A DNA stretch of 64,000 nt from Alcanivoracaceae bacterium (GCA_029210325.1 JARGPU010000002.1:186001-250000), one strand, 5' to 3'; shown: positions 37,754 through 48,235, counted from the first letter of the stretch. The notes: a model not told the origin generated them from the letters alone. Numbers and translations: made by a program.

Positions 37754-38671
37754 ATGTCAACGACGATTGGTCGGGCGATCAGTGCAGTGTCCTCGGTAGT
37801 GCTCGGCAAGGACGAGCAGATCAGACTGGCTGTGGCATGCATGCTGGCTCGCGGCCACTTGTTAATTGAAGACCTTCCCGGAATGGGAAAGACCACACTA
37901 GCCCATGCGCTCGCTCGGGTGTTTTCTCTTGATTATCGACGGGTGCAGTTCACTAGCGACATGCTGCCGGCGGATATTCTTGGTGTCTCAATCTACGACC
38001 CGGATACTCGCCAGTTTCAGCTGCGTCAGGGCCCGGTGTTTGCTCAGCTCCTGCTGGCTGATGAAGTCAATCGGGCCACGCCTAAAACCCAAGGGGCTCT
38101 GCTTGAAGCAATGGAAGAACGTCAGGTAACGCTGGACGGTGTGTCGCGGCCGCTGCCGGAGCCATTTTTCGTTATTGCCACTCAGAACCCGGTTACTCAG
38201 GCTGGTACTTTTCCGTTGCCAGAATCACAACTGGATCGTTTTCTGATGCGTATTTCGCTGGGCTATCCGTCTGCGGAAACCGAGCTGGCCCTGCTCAGCG
38301 GTAGTGATCGACGCGACCACGCATCAACCATGAAACCTGAAATCAGTAGTGCAGAACTGATGCAGCAGATGGAACTGGTGGGCAAGGTGCATGCCTCTGC
38401 TGATCTGATCGATTACGTGCAGCGCCTGTTGGCGCATAGCCGCGATAGTGGTTTGTTTGTGGTCGGCTTGTCGCCACGAGCGGGGCTGGGTTTATTGCGC
38501 GCCGCTCGTGCCTGGGCATTTGTGGCAGGCCGCGACTATGTCACGCCGGAAGATGTTCAGGTAGTGCTCGGCCCTGTTACCGCCCATCGCATTCAGGCCA
38601 GCACTGGAGGCGCCAGTGCGACCTCCACCCAGCAATTACTCGAAGCCGTACCGGTGGTTCGGCGCAGCTGA
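37754..38671 (+). CDS. MoxR-type AAA+ ATPase
   Basis: A 305-residue MoxR-family ATPase with Walker A GLPGMGKTT, Walker B LLADEVNRATPKTQ, the sensor segment FVIATQNP and a C-terminal lid. MoxR ATPases act as chaperones for metal or protein insertion, typically with a DUF58 partner. The DUF58 gene begins on the last base of this stop, and a transglutaminase gene follows, the common three-gene arrangement. Confidence 0.92.
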   Translation: MSTTIGRAISAVSSVVLGKDEQIRLAVACMLARGHLLIEDLPGMGKTTLAHALARVFSLDYRRVQFTSDMLPADILGVSIYDPDTRQFQLRQGPVFAQLLLADEVNRATPKTQGALLEAMEERQVTLDGVSRPLPEPFFVIATQNPVTQAGTFPLPESQLDRFLMRISLGYPSAETELALLSGSDRRDHASTMKPEISSAELMQQMELVGKVHASADLIDYVQRLLAHSRDSGLFVVGLSPRAGLGLLRAARAWAFVAGRDYVTPEDVQVVLGPVTAHRIQASTGGASATSTQQLLEAVPVVRRS

Positions 38672-39633
38672 TGAAGCGCTTCGGGCGGACGGCCAGGCAG
38701 CTGTGGCAGCGCTGGTTGCAGCGGCGCATTCCACCGTCTCGCAAGGTGACGTTGGATCAGCGGCGCATATTTATCTTCCCCACGGGTTACGGCTTTCTAT
38801 TTTTGCTGATCGCCGCACTTCTTTTTATCGGCGGCATTAACTACGAAAACAATCTGCTACTTGGCTTTTCCTTTCTGCTGGTTAGTCTTTTCCTGATCGC
38901 TATTTTGCATACCTTTCGTAATCTTGCCGGCGTCACTCTGGTCGCTGGGGGTATGCGACCAGGCTTCGCTGGTGCCAGAGGTGCTTTGGAAGTGCGGGTG
39001 CAGGGTGGCGCACATGCGCACCGTAGTTTGTGGCTCAGATGGCCCGGCGCAGTAGCGGAAGAAGTATCGGTGGAGCCGGGGCAGCAACAGAGCCTGTGGC
39101 TGACTGTTCAGCTGAGTCGTCGCGGCCGTCAAGATTCTGGCCGGTTGCGCGTGGAAACCCGTTATCCATTGGGCTTGCTGCGTAGCTGGAGTCTTGTCGA
39201 TCTGGACCACCAGTGTCTGGCGTGGCCCAAACCATTACCGGGTGGTGAATGTCCCGCCAGCGGCGGTGAGGATGATGCCGGGCAGCAACATCAACGCGGT
39301 GGCAATGAAGAGTTTGAAGGGCTGCGTAGTTATGTGGCCGGGGACTCGCTGCGTTTGGTGGACTGGAAAAGTTACGCCCGTGGACGTGGTTTGAACACCA
39401 AACAGTTCAGCGACCCGGCGGAGGGTCGCTTGTGGTTAGAGTGGCAAAGACTGCCTGGTGTTGACCCGGAAAGCCGCTACAGCCGTCTGTGCTACTGGGT
39501 GCTAGAGCTGGATCGTGCCGGTGAGCGGTACGGTTTGATATTGCCAGACGGCTCGCTGGAACCGGATCTGGGGCCCCTGCAGCGCGAGCGGGCGCTGGAG
39601 ATATTGGCATTGTCTGGCGAGGGAGGAGGCTGA
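38671..39633 (+). CDS. DUF58 domain protein
   Basis: A 320-residue protein with two adjacent N-terminal helices (about 30-75), then a beta-rich region and the DUF58 signature FEGLRSYVAGDSLRLVDWKSYARG. DUF58 proteins are von Willebrand-like partners of MoxR ATPases. It shares single-base overlaps with both neighbours. Function in this organism is not known. Confidence 0.9.
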   Translation: MKRFGRTARQLWQRWLQRRIPPSRKVTLDQRRIFIFPTGYGFLFLLIAALLFIGGINYENNLLLGFSFLLVSLFLIAILHTFRNLAGVTLVAGGMRPGFAGARGALEVRVQGGAHAHRSLWLRWPGAVAEEVSVEPGQQQSLWLTVQLSRRGRQDSGRLRVETRYPLGLLRSWSLVDLDHQCLAWPKPLPGGECPASGGEDDAGQQHQRGGNEEFEGLRSYVAGDSLRLVDWKSYARGRGLNTKQFSDPAEGRLWLEWQRLPGVDPESRYSRLCYWVLELDRAGERYGLILPDGSLEPDLGPLQRERALEILALSGEGGG

Positions 39634-41708
39634 TGGCACGGGTATATCAGGTTCCTCGGCATGCATTTCCCTGGCTGCTGGCCGGTGCCCTGTTGGCATC
39701 ATTGCCGCATCTGTGGCGTGGTCCGTTATGGCTGGCGGTGGTGGTGCCGGTTCTACTTGGCTGGCGCACGCTGATTCAGCGTGGTGTGCTGGCCATGCCG
39801 GGCAAGCTGATTCGTTTTCCACTTTTACTTGCGGTGATTGGCGCCACGCTTTACAGCCACGGCACGGTGCTGGGGCCGGAAGCAGGGGTGACTCTGCTGG
39901 TGGCTGCATTCGCTCTGAAAATGCTGGAAATGTTCCGGCTACGTGATGCCTATGTAGCGATCATTCTGGCCAGTTTTGTGCTCGCCACCACTTTTCTGTT
40001 TTCCCGTGATCCGCTTACCACCTTGTATATTGGTGTGGCACTGGTGGTGGTGATGGCTGCGCTGGTTGGGATTAATGATCCGGAAAGCGGCGTTTCGCCA
40101 TGGCGACATCTGCGCCAATCCGGTTTGATGATTTTGCAGGCGCTGCCATTGATGCTGGTGTTTTTCGTGCTTGTGCCACGAATGCCGCCGCTGTGGAATT
40201 TACAGGTTAACCAGCAGCAGGCGAAAACCGGCATGAGCGACTCCATGTCGCCGGGAGAGATCAGTCGTTTGTCGCGACAAAGTGGCATTGCCTTTCGGGT
40301 GGAGTTTGACGGTGAGGTACCGCCGCCGGCTCAACGCTACTGGCGTGGTTTGACCTATGGCTGGTTTGATGGTCGGCGCTGGAGCCAGGCGTTGCCGCCG
40401 GAAGTCAGGCAGCAGGAATATCTGCGTTTCCCTAACGGCCCGTCGCCAGAATGGTATGAGCGGTTACTTGCGGAGCGCGGCGAGCCTGATTGGCGCTATC
40501 GAGTGGTGATGGAGCGTACTGGTCAGCAATGGCTGTACGCGCTGTCTGTGCCTTTCAGTAATCGTCAGGAAGTCGGGCTGGCGCGAGATCTTCGGCTGGT
40601 GCGTAGAACCGATATTGAATCCACATTTGATTATCAGGTCGACAGTTACCAGATGCCCGTAGCTCATCAGGGCTTGCCGGAGTGGGAGCGACGTTTCTAC
40701 ACCAGCTTGCCGCAGGAGGGTGGCAACCCAAGAGCAACACAAATGGCCAAAGACTGGCGCGCCAGTGCTACCGGTGATGGAGCTTATATCACCCGGCTAC
40801 TGCTTTGGTTCAACCAGGAAGAGTTTTATTACACTCTGGAGCCGCCGTTGCTTGGCGAGAACACGGTGGATGAATTCCTGTTCCGTACCCGGCGTGGCTT
40901 TTGTGAGCACTATGCTTCCAGTTTTGCCTTTATGTTACGGGCAGCGGGTATTCCCGCCCGTATCGTTGCCGGCTATCAGGGCGGTGAGCTGAATCCGCTG
41001 GGCAATCACCTGTTGGTGCGGCAATACGATGCTCATGTTTGGGTGGAGGCATGGTTGCCGGGGCAGGGCTGGGTCGAGTTCGACCCTACCGGAGCGGTGG
41101 CGCCGACCCGTATTGAGCAGGGTCTGGATGCGGCGCTGGCTGAGTACGGAGAGAGTGCACTTACCGGCCTGGCGGGCGCCCTTCGTGGGGTGCCGCTGTT
41201 TGCCCGATTAAGCCTTCTGGCGGACTACATTGAGTTTGGCTGGGCAAAATGGGTGCTTGGCTACAGCCAGCAGAATCAACTGGAGTTTCTCAGCCGCTGG
41301 CTGGGCAAGGTTACGCCGCAGCGTATGGTGATGGCGCTGGCAGCGGTGGGTGGCGTCATTATGCTGGCCATGTTGCTGTGGATGTTGTGGCGGGTACGCC
41401 GGCCCCGACTGGTGTGGTGGCAGCGTGAGCACCGTCGCATGACTCAGATGCTGTCTCGCCGGGGAGTGCCGCTGGCGCCACATCTAACCAGCGCCCAGAT
41501 TGTGCAGATTGCCAGCGAATATTTTCCTGCTGCGGGTCAGCCGTTGCAGGATTGGCAGCGGTGTTATGACACCATCGCTTATCGTAAAGAGATTACTGAG
41601 CCTATGGTGCTGCGTCGTCAGTTGCGCCGTTTACGCCGACTGGTAGGGCGTCGTCTGATTCGGCCTATCAGGCTGAATCCTAAAACAGACCTGCAAAGAG
41701 AAGCTTGA
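39633..41708 (+). CDS. tgpA: TgpA-type transglutaminase-like membrane protein (DUF3488/DUF4129)
   Basis: A 691-residue protein with five to six N-terminal helices (about 10-180), a periplasmic transglutaminase-like domain with Cys424 in RRGFCEHYASSF, a His in YDAHVWVEAW and an Asp in FDPTGA, one helix near 570-590 and a cytoplasmic DUF4129-type tail. P. aeruginosa TgpA, the namesake, is essential for viability, with transglutaminase activity in the periplasmic domain. The context moxR-DUF58-tgpA is conserved. Confidence 0.92.
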   Translation: MARVYQVPRHAFPWLLAGALLASLPHLWRGPLWLAVVVPVLLGWRTLIQRGVLAMPGKLIRFPLLLAVIGATLYSHGTVLGPEAGVTLLVAAFALKMLEMFRLRDAYVAIILASFVLATTFLFSRDPLTTLYIGVALVVVMAALVGINDPESGVSPWRHLRQSGLMILQALPLMLVFFVLVPRMPPLWNLQVNQQQAKTGMSDSMSPGEISRLSRQSGIAFRVEFDGEVPPPAQRYWRGLTYGWFDGRRWSQALPPEVRQQEYLRFPNGPSPEWYERLLAERGEPDWRYRVVMERTGQQWLYALSVPFSNRQEVGLARDLRLVRRTDIESTFDYQVDSYQMPVAHQGLPEWERRFYTSLPQEGGNPRATQMAKDWRASATGDGAYITRLLLWFNQEEFYYTLEPPLLGENTVDEFLFRTRRGFCEHYASSFAFMLRAAGIPARIVAGYQGGELNPLGNHLLVRQYDAHVWVEAWLPGQGWVEFDPTGAVAPTRIEQGLDAALAEYGESALTGLAGALRGVPLFARLSLLADYIEFGWAKWVLGYSQQNQLEFLSRWLGKVTPQRMVMALAAVGGVIMLAMLLWMLWRVRRPRLVWWQREHRRMTQMLSRRGVPLAPHLTSAQIVQIASEYFPAAGQPLQDWQRCYDTIAYRKEITEPMVLRRQLRRLRRLVGRRLIRPIRLNPKTDLQREA

Positions 41709-41714
41709 TTCGCT

Positions 41715-42404
41715 ATGGCCCGACTTCACCCGATGCTCAAGCAGGCTTTGCCCCTATTACCCGAAAGTGTGCCGGTGCACCTTTTTACCCGGCACTCGGT
41801 GCGCGAGCTGGCTACCGATGGCTTTGCTGACTACCGTCTGCCGTTGACGCCTGAAGGCATTGCCATGGCCCGCGGTTGGGGAGCTGATCTGGGCAGGCCA
41901 ATCAGTCGCTTCAGCAGCAGCCCAGTGGGCCGCTGTGTGGATACCGCGCAGGCCATGATGGAAGGTGGCATCGAAGCCGGTTTGCTGGATAAGCCTGTGG
42001 AGATTGAACGCAGCATGGTGCTGGTTGAGCCCGGTTGCTATGTGGAAGACGTTGCCCGGGTAGGTCCGCATTTTTTAAAAATGGGGGCACTGCGCTTTAT
42101 TAACCAGCACCTCAGTGAAGGAATGGAAGGTCTGCTGAGTCCACAGGCTGGGCGGCAAAAGCTACTCGCCTTCATGCGTGAGCGTAACCCGCAAGCTGGC
42201 TCGCTGGCTGTACACGTTTCCCACGACACTATCCTGATTGCCTTTGTGGCCAGTTTGCTGGGTCTTGATCAGGTTGCCGAGAAAGACTGGCCGTGGATGA
42301 TGGAGGGCTGCTGGCTGTGGTTCGATGACAGCGAGTTACATTGGATCTGGCGCGGTGACTGGCGCCGCAAGCCGTTGCAGCAGCTGCTGCTTGAGCAGCC
42401 CTGA
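41715..42404 (+). CDS. Histidine phosphatase superfamily protein
   Basis: A 229-residue protein with an RHS-type motif (FTRHSVREL), a downstream arginine in SSPVGRCVDTAQ and a C-terminal VHVSHDT, giving the His/Arg/His set of the branch 1 (phosphoglycerate mutase-like) fold. Insertions and length are unlike SixA or GpmB, so the substrate is unknown. It begins six bases after the tgpA stop and may be the last gene of that operon. Confidence 0.82.
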   Translation: MARLHPMLKQALPLLPESVPVHLFTRHSVRELATDGFADYRLPLTPEGIAMARGWGADLGRPISRFSSSPVGRCVDTAQAMMEGGIEAGLLDKPVEIERSMVLVEPGCYVEDVARVGPHFLKMGALRFINQHLSEGMEGLLSPQAGRQKLLAFMRERNPQAGSLAVHVSHDTILIAFVASLLGLDQVAEKDWPWMMEGCWLWFDDSELHWIWRGDWRRKPLQQLLLEQP

Positions 42405-42492
42405 GCTTGTTTTTGCGATAGCCCGGAGCCAGCTTTGATATGGCCGCTTCTGATATAGTGTCAGCCCGTCATTAATTGGAGGTCTTTGCACC

Positions 42493-43428
42493 TTGTCTGC
42501 TGCCCTTGTATTGCGCGACGTGCGCAAAACCTACGCCAATGGCGTCGAAGCCCTGAAGGGCATCAGTCTGGAAGTTCAGGCTGGTGATTTTTTTGCTTTG
42601 CTGGGCCCCAATGGGGCCGGCAAGTCGACCACTATCGGGATTATTAGCTCTCTGGTAAACAGCAGTGGCGGTTCGGTAGAAGTATTCGGCTACGATCTGG
42701 ATCGCGAGCGGGTATTGGCCAAGCAGCGCGTCGGTGTGGTACCGCAGGAATTCAACTTCAATCAGTTCGAGAAGGTGTTCGATATTCTTATCGCTCAGGC
42801 TGGCTTTTATGGCATCCCCGCAGCCAAGGCCGCTGAGCGCGCCGAGCACTACCTGCGTAAGCTCGGCTTGTGGGATAAGCGTGAGAGCCAGTCCCGCATG
42901 TTATCTGGTGGCATGAAGCGTCGCCTGATGATTGCCCGGGCGCTGGTGCATGAGCCCGATCTGTTGATTCTGGATGAGCCCACAGCGGGTGTGGATATCG
43001 AGTTGCGTCGATCCATGTGGGACTTTCTGATTGAGCTGAACCAGCAGGGCAAGACAATTATTCTGACTACTCACTATCTGGAAGAGGCGGAGTCGCTGTG
43101 CCGGCGTATTGCCATTATTGACCGCGGCCAGATCGTCGAGAATACGGATATGAAGTCTTTGCTGGAAAAGCTCGATGTGGAAACCTTTGTGCTGGATCTG
43201 GCCGCGCCACTAGGCGAAGCGCCTTCGCTTAAGGGTCTGGAAGTGCGTCTGCGTGATGCGCGCACTTTGGAAGTGGCAGTGCCAAAAACCAGGCCGCTGA
43301 ATGATTTGTTTGTGGCGCTGGGGGAGAAGGGTATTTCGGTGCTGAGCATGCGCAATAAGAGTAATCGTCTGGAAGAGCTGTTTTTGCGCTTGGTAGAGCG
43401 CAATCTACCGGCTGGAGGTGGCGCATGA
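42493..43428 (+). CDS. ABC transporter ATP-binding protein (YadG type)
   Basis: A 311-residue ABC ATPase with Walker A GPNGAGKST, signature MLSGGMKRRLMIARAL, Walker B LLILDEPTAGVD and H-loop TTHYLEEAE, plus a ~80-residue C-terminal domain. It is close to YadG/NodI ATPases of ABC-2 transporters. The TTG start lies ten bases after GGAGG. A candidate -10 TATAGT is at 42454. It pairs with the permease gene overlapping its stop. Substrate unknown. Confidence 0.9.
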   Translation: MSAALVLRDVRKTYANGVEALKGISLEVQAGDFFALLGPNGAGKSTTIGIISSLVNSSGGSVEVFGYDLDRERVLAKQRVGVVPQEFNFNQFEKVFDILIAQAGFYGIPAAKAAERAEHYLRKLGLWDKRESQSRMLSGGMKRRLMIARALVHEPDLLILDEPTAGVDIELRRSMWDFLIELNQQGKTIILTTHYLEEAESLCRRIAIIDRGQIVENTDMKSLLEKLDVETFVLDLAAPLGEAPSLKGLEVRLRDARTLEVAVPKTRPLNDLFVALGEKGISVLSMRNKSNRLEELFLRLVERNLPAGGGA

Positions 43429-44198
43429 AAGTGTCTTTTCAGTGGGTGGCGTTTCATACCATTGTGGCCAAGGAAATACGTCGTTTTGTCCGTATTTGGC
43501 CCCAGACTCTGCTGCCGCCAGCGATCACCATGACCCTGTATTTCGTTATCTTCGGTAACCTTATTGGTAGCCGAATTGGTGATATGGGCGGCTTTGATTA
43601 TATGCAGTTCATTGTCCCGGGACTGGTGATGATGAGCGTGATTCAGAACAGCTACGGCAATGTGGTTAGCTCGTTCTATTCAACCAAGTTCCAGCGCTCG
43701 ATTGAGGAAATGCTGGTTTCCCCCATGTCCGCCACCACTATTCTCTTAGGCTATATCGCGGGCGGTGTGGCCCGTGGTTTGTGCGTTGGCGTAATTGTTA
43801 CTCTGTTATCGCTGTTCTTTACTCACTTGCAGGTGCAGCACATTCTGGTCACGGTGTTGGTGGTGTTGCTCACCGCAGTGCTGTTTGCAATCGCCGGTTT
43901 TATCAACGCCATCTTTGCCAACAAGTTTGATGATGTGGCAATTATTCCTACCTTCGTACTGACTCCGCTGACCTATCTGGGCGGTGTGTTTTACTCGATT
44001 GATCTGCTGCCGGAGTTCTGGCGTATGGTGTCGTTGCTTAATCCGGTGGTCTATATGGTCAACGTATTTCGCTACGGCTTGCTGGGTGTCAGCGATGTGA
44101 ACGTGGTCGCTTCACTGGCAGCGATTGTTATGTTTACTGGTGGTCTGTTTTTCTGGGCGCTGTGGTTGCTTAAACGGGGTGTCGGTATTCGGCACTGA
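43425..44198 (+). CDS. ABC-2 type permease (YadH type)
   Basis: A 257-residue ABC-2 membrane protein with six helices and the family motifs [28 protein letters not shown] and [14 protein letters not shown]. The ATG overlaps the ATPase stop (ATGA). Together they form an exporter like E. coli YadGH, whose substrate has not been established. Confidence 0.91.
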   Translation: MKVSFQWVAFHTIVAKEIRRFVRIWPQTLLPPAITMTLYFVIFGNLIGSRIGDMGGFDYMQFIVPGLVMMSVIQNSYGNVVSSFYSTKFQRSIEEMLVSPMSATTILLGYIAGGVARGLCVGVIVTLLSLFFTHLQVQHILVTVLVVLLTAVLFAIAGFINAIFANKFDDVAIIPTFVLTPLTYLGGVFYSIDLLPEFWRMVSLLNPVVYMVNVFRYGLLGVSDVNVVASLAAIVMFTGGLFFWALWLLKRGVGIRH

Positions 44199-44233
44199 TT
44201 GCAGATCGGTTATCGGTTTTCGGAGAGTCACTT

Positions 44234-45058
44234 ATGGCCAACCCGTTTGATGAAACGCCGCTTGGTCGGCGTACCGACTATATAGACCAGTACACCCCGT
44301 CTTTGCTTTGTCCGGTGCCGCGCTGGGATGCCCGTGAGGTGCTGGAGCTTGATCCGCAGTCGCTACCATTCCACGGCGTGGACCTGTGGACTGCCTACGA
44401 GGTTTCATGGCTGGACAGTCGGGGAAAGCCGGTGGTCGCCATGGCGGAGTTTGCGGTGCCTTGCAATAGCCGCAATCTGGTCGAGTCCAAATCCCTCAAG
44501 TTATATCTAAACTCCTTTGCTAACAGCCGCTTTGGCTCGGCGAAGGAGGTTCGTGAGCTAATGGAGAAGGATCTTTCTGATTGTGCCGGTGGTCCGGTGG
44601 ATGTGCGCCTGCTGTCTTTAGATGAGGCAGCACGAGAGCCATGGCTGGAGATCAAGGGGCAGTGCATTGATCTACTGGACATTGATATTGATGATAGCGC
44701 GGAGCAGGTAGCACTGCTGGCGGATCAGGGGGCGGAGCGGAGCGAGACACTTTATAGCCATTTGCTGCGCAGCCTCTGCCCGGTCACTGGACAACCGGAC
44801 TGGGCCACGCTGGTAGTACGTTATACCGGTGCGCCGATTAGTCAGGTGACACTACTGCGCTATGTGGTCGCGCTGCGTAATCATCAGGGTTTTCATGAGC
44901 AGATTGTTGAGCAGGTATTCAGCGATATTCTGGAACAATGTGAGCCGCGCCAGCTAAGTGTTTATGGTCGCTTTACCCGCCGTGGTGGGCTGGACATTAA
45001 TCCATTTCGGTCCAACTTCGAGGATCGTCCGCTCAATCGCAGGGTGGTGCGTCAATAG
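44234..45058 (+). CDS. queF: NADPH-dependent 7-cyano-7-deazaguanine reductase QueF
   Basis: A 274-residue type II (two-domain) QueF that reduces preQ0 to preQ1 in queuosine synthesis. The QueF motif [12 protein letters not shown] follows Cys77 in the N-terminal half, and the catalytic pair Cys182/Asp189 lies in [10 protein letters not shown] in the C-terminal half. Length matches the E. coli enzyme. It ends three bases from the convergent AbgT gene. Confidence 0.95.
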   Translation: MANPFDETPLGRRTDYIDQYTPSLLCPVPRWDAREVLELDPQSLPFHGVDLWTAYEVSWLDSRGKPVVAMAEFAVPCNSRNLVESKSLKLYLNSFANSRFGSAKEVRELMEKDLSDCAGGPVDVRLLSLDEAAREPWLEIKGQCIDLLDIDIDDSAEQVALLADQGAERSETLYSHLLRSLCPVTGQPDWATLVVRYTGAPISQVTLLRYVVALRNHQGFHEQIVEQVFSDILEQCEPRQLSVYGRFTRRGGLDINPFRSNFEDRPLNRRVVRQ

Positions 45059-45061
45059 GCT

Positions 45062-46528
45062 TCAGCTCGGACCGAGGGGTAAACCGATGCTTAGCCAAAT
45101 CGCCAGCAGGGCTGTCCAGCTCAACAATAGGGCCAGACTGTAGGGCAGCATCATTGCCATCAGCGTACCAATGCCGGCATCACTCTGGTGACGGCGGACA
45201 AAACCCAGCACCAGAGCAAAGTACGGCATCAGTGGAGTGATGATGTTGGTACTGGAATCACCAACGCGAAATGCAGCTTGAGTGGCTTCTGGAGTAACCC
45301 CCGCCAGCATCAGCATCGGTATCAGTAGCGGGGCCAGCAATGCCCACTTTGCCGAGGCACTGCCGATCATCAGGTTAAGCAAGGCTACCAGCAGTACCAG
45401 CCCGGTCATCATTGCAGCTATAGGCATATCCGCAGCTGCAAGCAGTGCCGCACCCTTCACGGCAAGCACAAGAGCAAGGCCGGTCCAGTTAAACCAGGCA
45501 ATGAATTGGGCGGCAAAAAACATCAGCACCAGATAGCCAGCCAACTGCGCCATAGTGCTTTCCATTGCCGTGATTACATCCGCACCATTTTTGAAACGGC
45601 CACTGCTGCGCCCAAAAACCAGTCCGCAAATGGCGAATCCCAGAGCGACAATAATCACGATGGAGCTCATAAATGGTGAGCTCAGCAGGGAGCCGCTGTC
45701 GGGGTGGCGTAATGGAGCGTCTGCGGGCAATGTCAGCCATGCTAGGCCGGCCAGGTAGATTAGTGCGCTGGCCATGGTCAGGAATTTTGCCCGCCGCGAG
45801 ACCGCTGCATCGTCATCATGCAATGGCGAGGACTGGCAGGTTTTCTCTGGCTGTAGGGCAGCGACCAGACTGACCACTACGGTGACCAGTAAGGTGGAAA
45901 CCAGCATGAACCAGTAATTAGCCGCGGCTTCTACTGTTGCTGCCGGGTCGATGCTGCGTGCTGCTTCAGTGCTGATGCCAGCAAGCAATGCATCGACCGG
46001 GCCCAGTAGCAGGTTGGCACTGAAGCCACCGGACACGCCTGCGAAGGCCACCGCGATGCCAGTTAATGGTGATCGGCCGGCGCGTTGAAACAGCAGGGCG
46101 GCGAGAGGAATCAGAACCACATAGCCTGCATCTGCGGCAAGGCTGGAGAGCACCCCGGCAAAGGCCACTAGCGGCGTAAGCCAGGTCTTGGGCGCGCGGC
46201 GAACCACTCCTGCAAGCATATTGCCAAGCAAGCCGGACTGTTCGGCAAGGCCAATGCCCAGCATCGCCACCAGCACCACTCCTAATGGTGCAAAGCCAGT
46301 GAAGTTGCTAACCGCACTGGTCAGCATCCAGCGAATGCCTTCGCCGGATAACAGTGAGCGTACTTGCAGTGGCTCACCACTAACCGGGTGCAGGGCATCA
46401 ACGGGGGATAAATTAAACAGCAGGCTGATCGGCAGAATCAGCAGGCTTAACCAGACAAACAGCAAAGTGGGGTGGGGCAGGCGGTTACCAATTCGCTCTA
46501 CCCGTATAAGCCAGTTAGATGCGGACAT
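45062..46528 (-). CDS. AbgT family transporter
   Basis: A 488-residue polytopic protein of the AbgT family (p-aminobenzoyl-glutamate transporters and related drug exporters), with about 11 helices. Family segments include PHPTLLFVWLSLLILP, SSLAADAGYVVLIPLAA, GFSANLLLGPVDALLAG and a C-terminal VGDSSTNIITPLMPYF. E. coli AbgT imports p-aminobenzoyl-glutamate, and some homologues export sulfonamides; which applies here cannot be told. It begins eight bases after the adenylate cyclase stop on the same strand. Confidence 0.9.
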   Translation of the reverse strand: MSASNWLIRVERIGNRLPHPTLLFVWLSLLILPISLLFNLSPVDALHPVSGEPLQVRSLLSGEGIRWMLTSAVSNFTGFAPLGVVLVAMLGIGLAEQSGLLGNMLAGVVRRAPKTWLTPLVAFAGVLSSLAADAGYVVLIPLAALLFQRAGRSPLTGIAVAFAGVSGGFSANLLLGPVDALLAGISTEAARSIDPAATVEAAANYWFMLVSTLLVTVVVSLVAALQPEKTCQSSPLHDDDAAVSRRAKFLTMASALIYLAGLAWLTLPADAPLRHPDSGSLLSSPFMSSIVIIVALGFAICGLVFGRSSGRFKNGADVITAMESTMAQLAGYLVLMFFAAQFIAWFNWTGLALVLAVKGAALLAAADMPIAAMMTGLVLLVALLNLMIGSASAKWALLAPLLIPMLMLAGVTPEATQAAFRVGDSSTNIITPLMPYFALVLGFVRRHQSDAGIGTLMAMMLPYSLALLLSWTALLAIWLSIGLPLGPS

Positions 46529-46536
46529 GCTGCGCC

Positions 46537-48099
46537 TCAGACAATCAGACGGTCTTTCACCGTCATGGCGGTTTTGCCAAGTACTTCCATGACCTTGCCG
46601 CGATCACGGTCTCGCAGCTTGCTGCTATCGACGTGCAGGGAGAAGCCTTCGGTTTGTAGGTCAACCGCGGTCTCCTGTGCTTTTTTCAACCCGGTGGCGG
46701 CACTGGCAAGGCCAATAAGAATGCGTTTCTTATCAAAATTTCGCACCTTTGGCAGGTCCATGAAAATGGCGAAGCCCGGCGCTTCCAGAGACAGGAAGCC
46801 GGCGCCACTGCCCGCGCGGCTTTTCATTTCCAATACTTCATAAACAGGAATCGGGCGATTGAAACCCTTGGCCTGAATGTCGCCCATGGCCCGGCACAGG
46901 ATGCGGTCCTTGACCAGTTCATAGGTTGTTTGGGAGACAAGGATGTGACTTGGTCGGCAGGCGGACTCCAAACGGCTGGCCAGGTTTACGTCGGTGCCAA
47001 GGATGGTGTAATCAAGTCGTGTGTCAGTACCGAAGTTGCCCACAGTGCAGTAACCGGTGTTGATGCCGATACGAATTTCCAGCTTGTGCTCGATACCCTC
47101 GCGCTTCCACTGCTGGCGTAGCAGCTTCATCTGCTTCTGCATGTCGATGGCCATGGCCACGCAGGCAGTAGCGTCTTCTTTGGAGCCTTTACTGCTAGGG
47201 TCGCCGAAGAACACCATCACCGCATCGCCGATAAACTTGTCGACGGTGCCGCCGTGGCGGCTGGCAATGCGGGTCATCTCGCTGAGATAAGTGTTCAGCA
47301 TTTTTGTCAGGGTATCGAGAGGTAGCTCCTCCGACATGGCACTAAAGCCCTTGATGTCAGAGAAGAATACGGTGAGCTTTTTACGCCGTGTTTCCAGCTT
47401 TGCATCGCGTTTGCCAGAAAATAGTGAGCCCCATATCTGCGGGGACAGGTATTTAGCTAGTTTGCGCGATAGCTCCACAGCCTGTTTTTGCTGGTTGGCC
47501 ATCTGTGCCTGAGCGGATAGCAGAATGCGGGTTTGAGAATGGGTTTGAAATGAGGTGGCGCCGACGAACAAGCCAAGGCCAACCATGGACATAACCGATA
47601 GCAGTACTGGTGTCTCCTCCACCGGCAGGACATGGAAACCCATAATCAGTGCGCCGGCGACTGCGCCCACTACGGTGCCGAAAATATTCATCAGCCAGAT
47701 GTACAAGCCACCACTGGTTACCGCGTTGGCATGGACAATGATCAGCAGTGCCAGTGCCGGCACCATTGAGAAGTGCAGGGCGGCAATCGCTACACCAATC
47801 ATCACGGCATCAATTTGCACCAGTACCCTGCTGGTTTCCTGTTGGCGCTGTCCTTTGCGCTCCATAAGGGCGGCTACAATTTGGGCGATCAATGGATAGG
47901 CCAGCAGCACGGCAAGAATGATCAGGTAATCGAATGGGTAAACACCATGCTGGATTCCCACCGACAGCAGCAATACCGCAACCACGAACTCCAGCATACG
48001 GATGTAGTTGGCCATCCGTCGGGCATGGGCCTGCGGGTCTTCATCAATGCGGCGACGTTTGCCGGGGACGGGGCTTGCCTTCATGGTGCTCGGGGTCAC
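46537..48099 (-). CDS. Membrane-anchored class III adenylate cyclase
   Basis: A 520-residue protein. Residues about 30-185 form a five- to six-helix membrane domain like the MASE2 sensor of CyaB. A short linker leads to a class III catalytic domain (240-426) with metal aspartates Asp248 (FFSDIKGFS) and Asp292 (FIGDAVMVFFGD), purine-specifying Lys288, and Asn372/Arg376 in VNLASRLE. A further ~94-residue C-terminal region (427-520) is not part of the standard fold. It makes cAMP from ATP. The GTG at 48099 follows AGAAGA; ATG five codons in is the alternative. Confidence 0.9.
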   Translation of the reverse strand: MTPSTMKASPVPGKRRRIDEDPQAHARRMANYIRMLEFVVAVLLLSVGIQHGVYPFDYLIILAVLLAYPLIAQIVAALMERKGQRQQETSRVLVQIDAVMIGVAIAALHFSMVPALALLIIVHANAVTSGGLYIWLMNIFGTVVGAVAGALIMGFHVLPVEETPVLLSVMSMVGLGLFVGATSFQTHSQTRILLSAQAQMANQQKQAVELSRKLAKYLSPQIWGSLFSGKRDAKLETRRKKLTVFFSDIKGFSAMSEELPLDTLTKMLNTYLSEMTRIASRHGGTVDKFIGDAVMVFFGDPSSKGSKEDATACVAMAIDMQKQMKLLRQQWKREGIEHKLEIRIGINTGYCTVGNFGTDTRLDYTILGTDVNLASRLESACRPSHILVSQTTYELVKDRILCRAMGDIQAKGFNRPIPVYEVLEMKSRAGSGAGFLSLEAPGFAIFMDLPKVRNFDKKRILIGLASAATGLKKAQETAVDLQTEGFSLHVDSSKLRDRDRGKVMEVLGKTAMTVKDRLIV

Positions 48100-48235
48100 T
48101 CTTCTACCGGCGAATTAGGATGGGTAAAGGTTAACCGTAATGAAGCTAAGAAAGAAGGCGTAGGAGCCATTCTGCCCATCTGTGGGGCGGCTCCGTTACA
48201 ATGTCGGCACTTTATATGGCAGCGAGTCGACAAAC

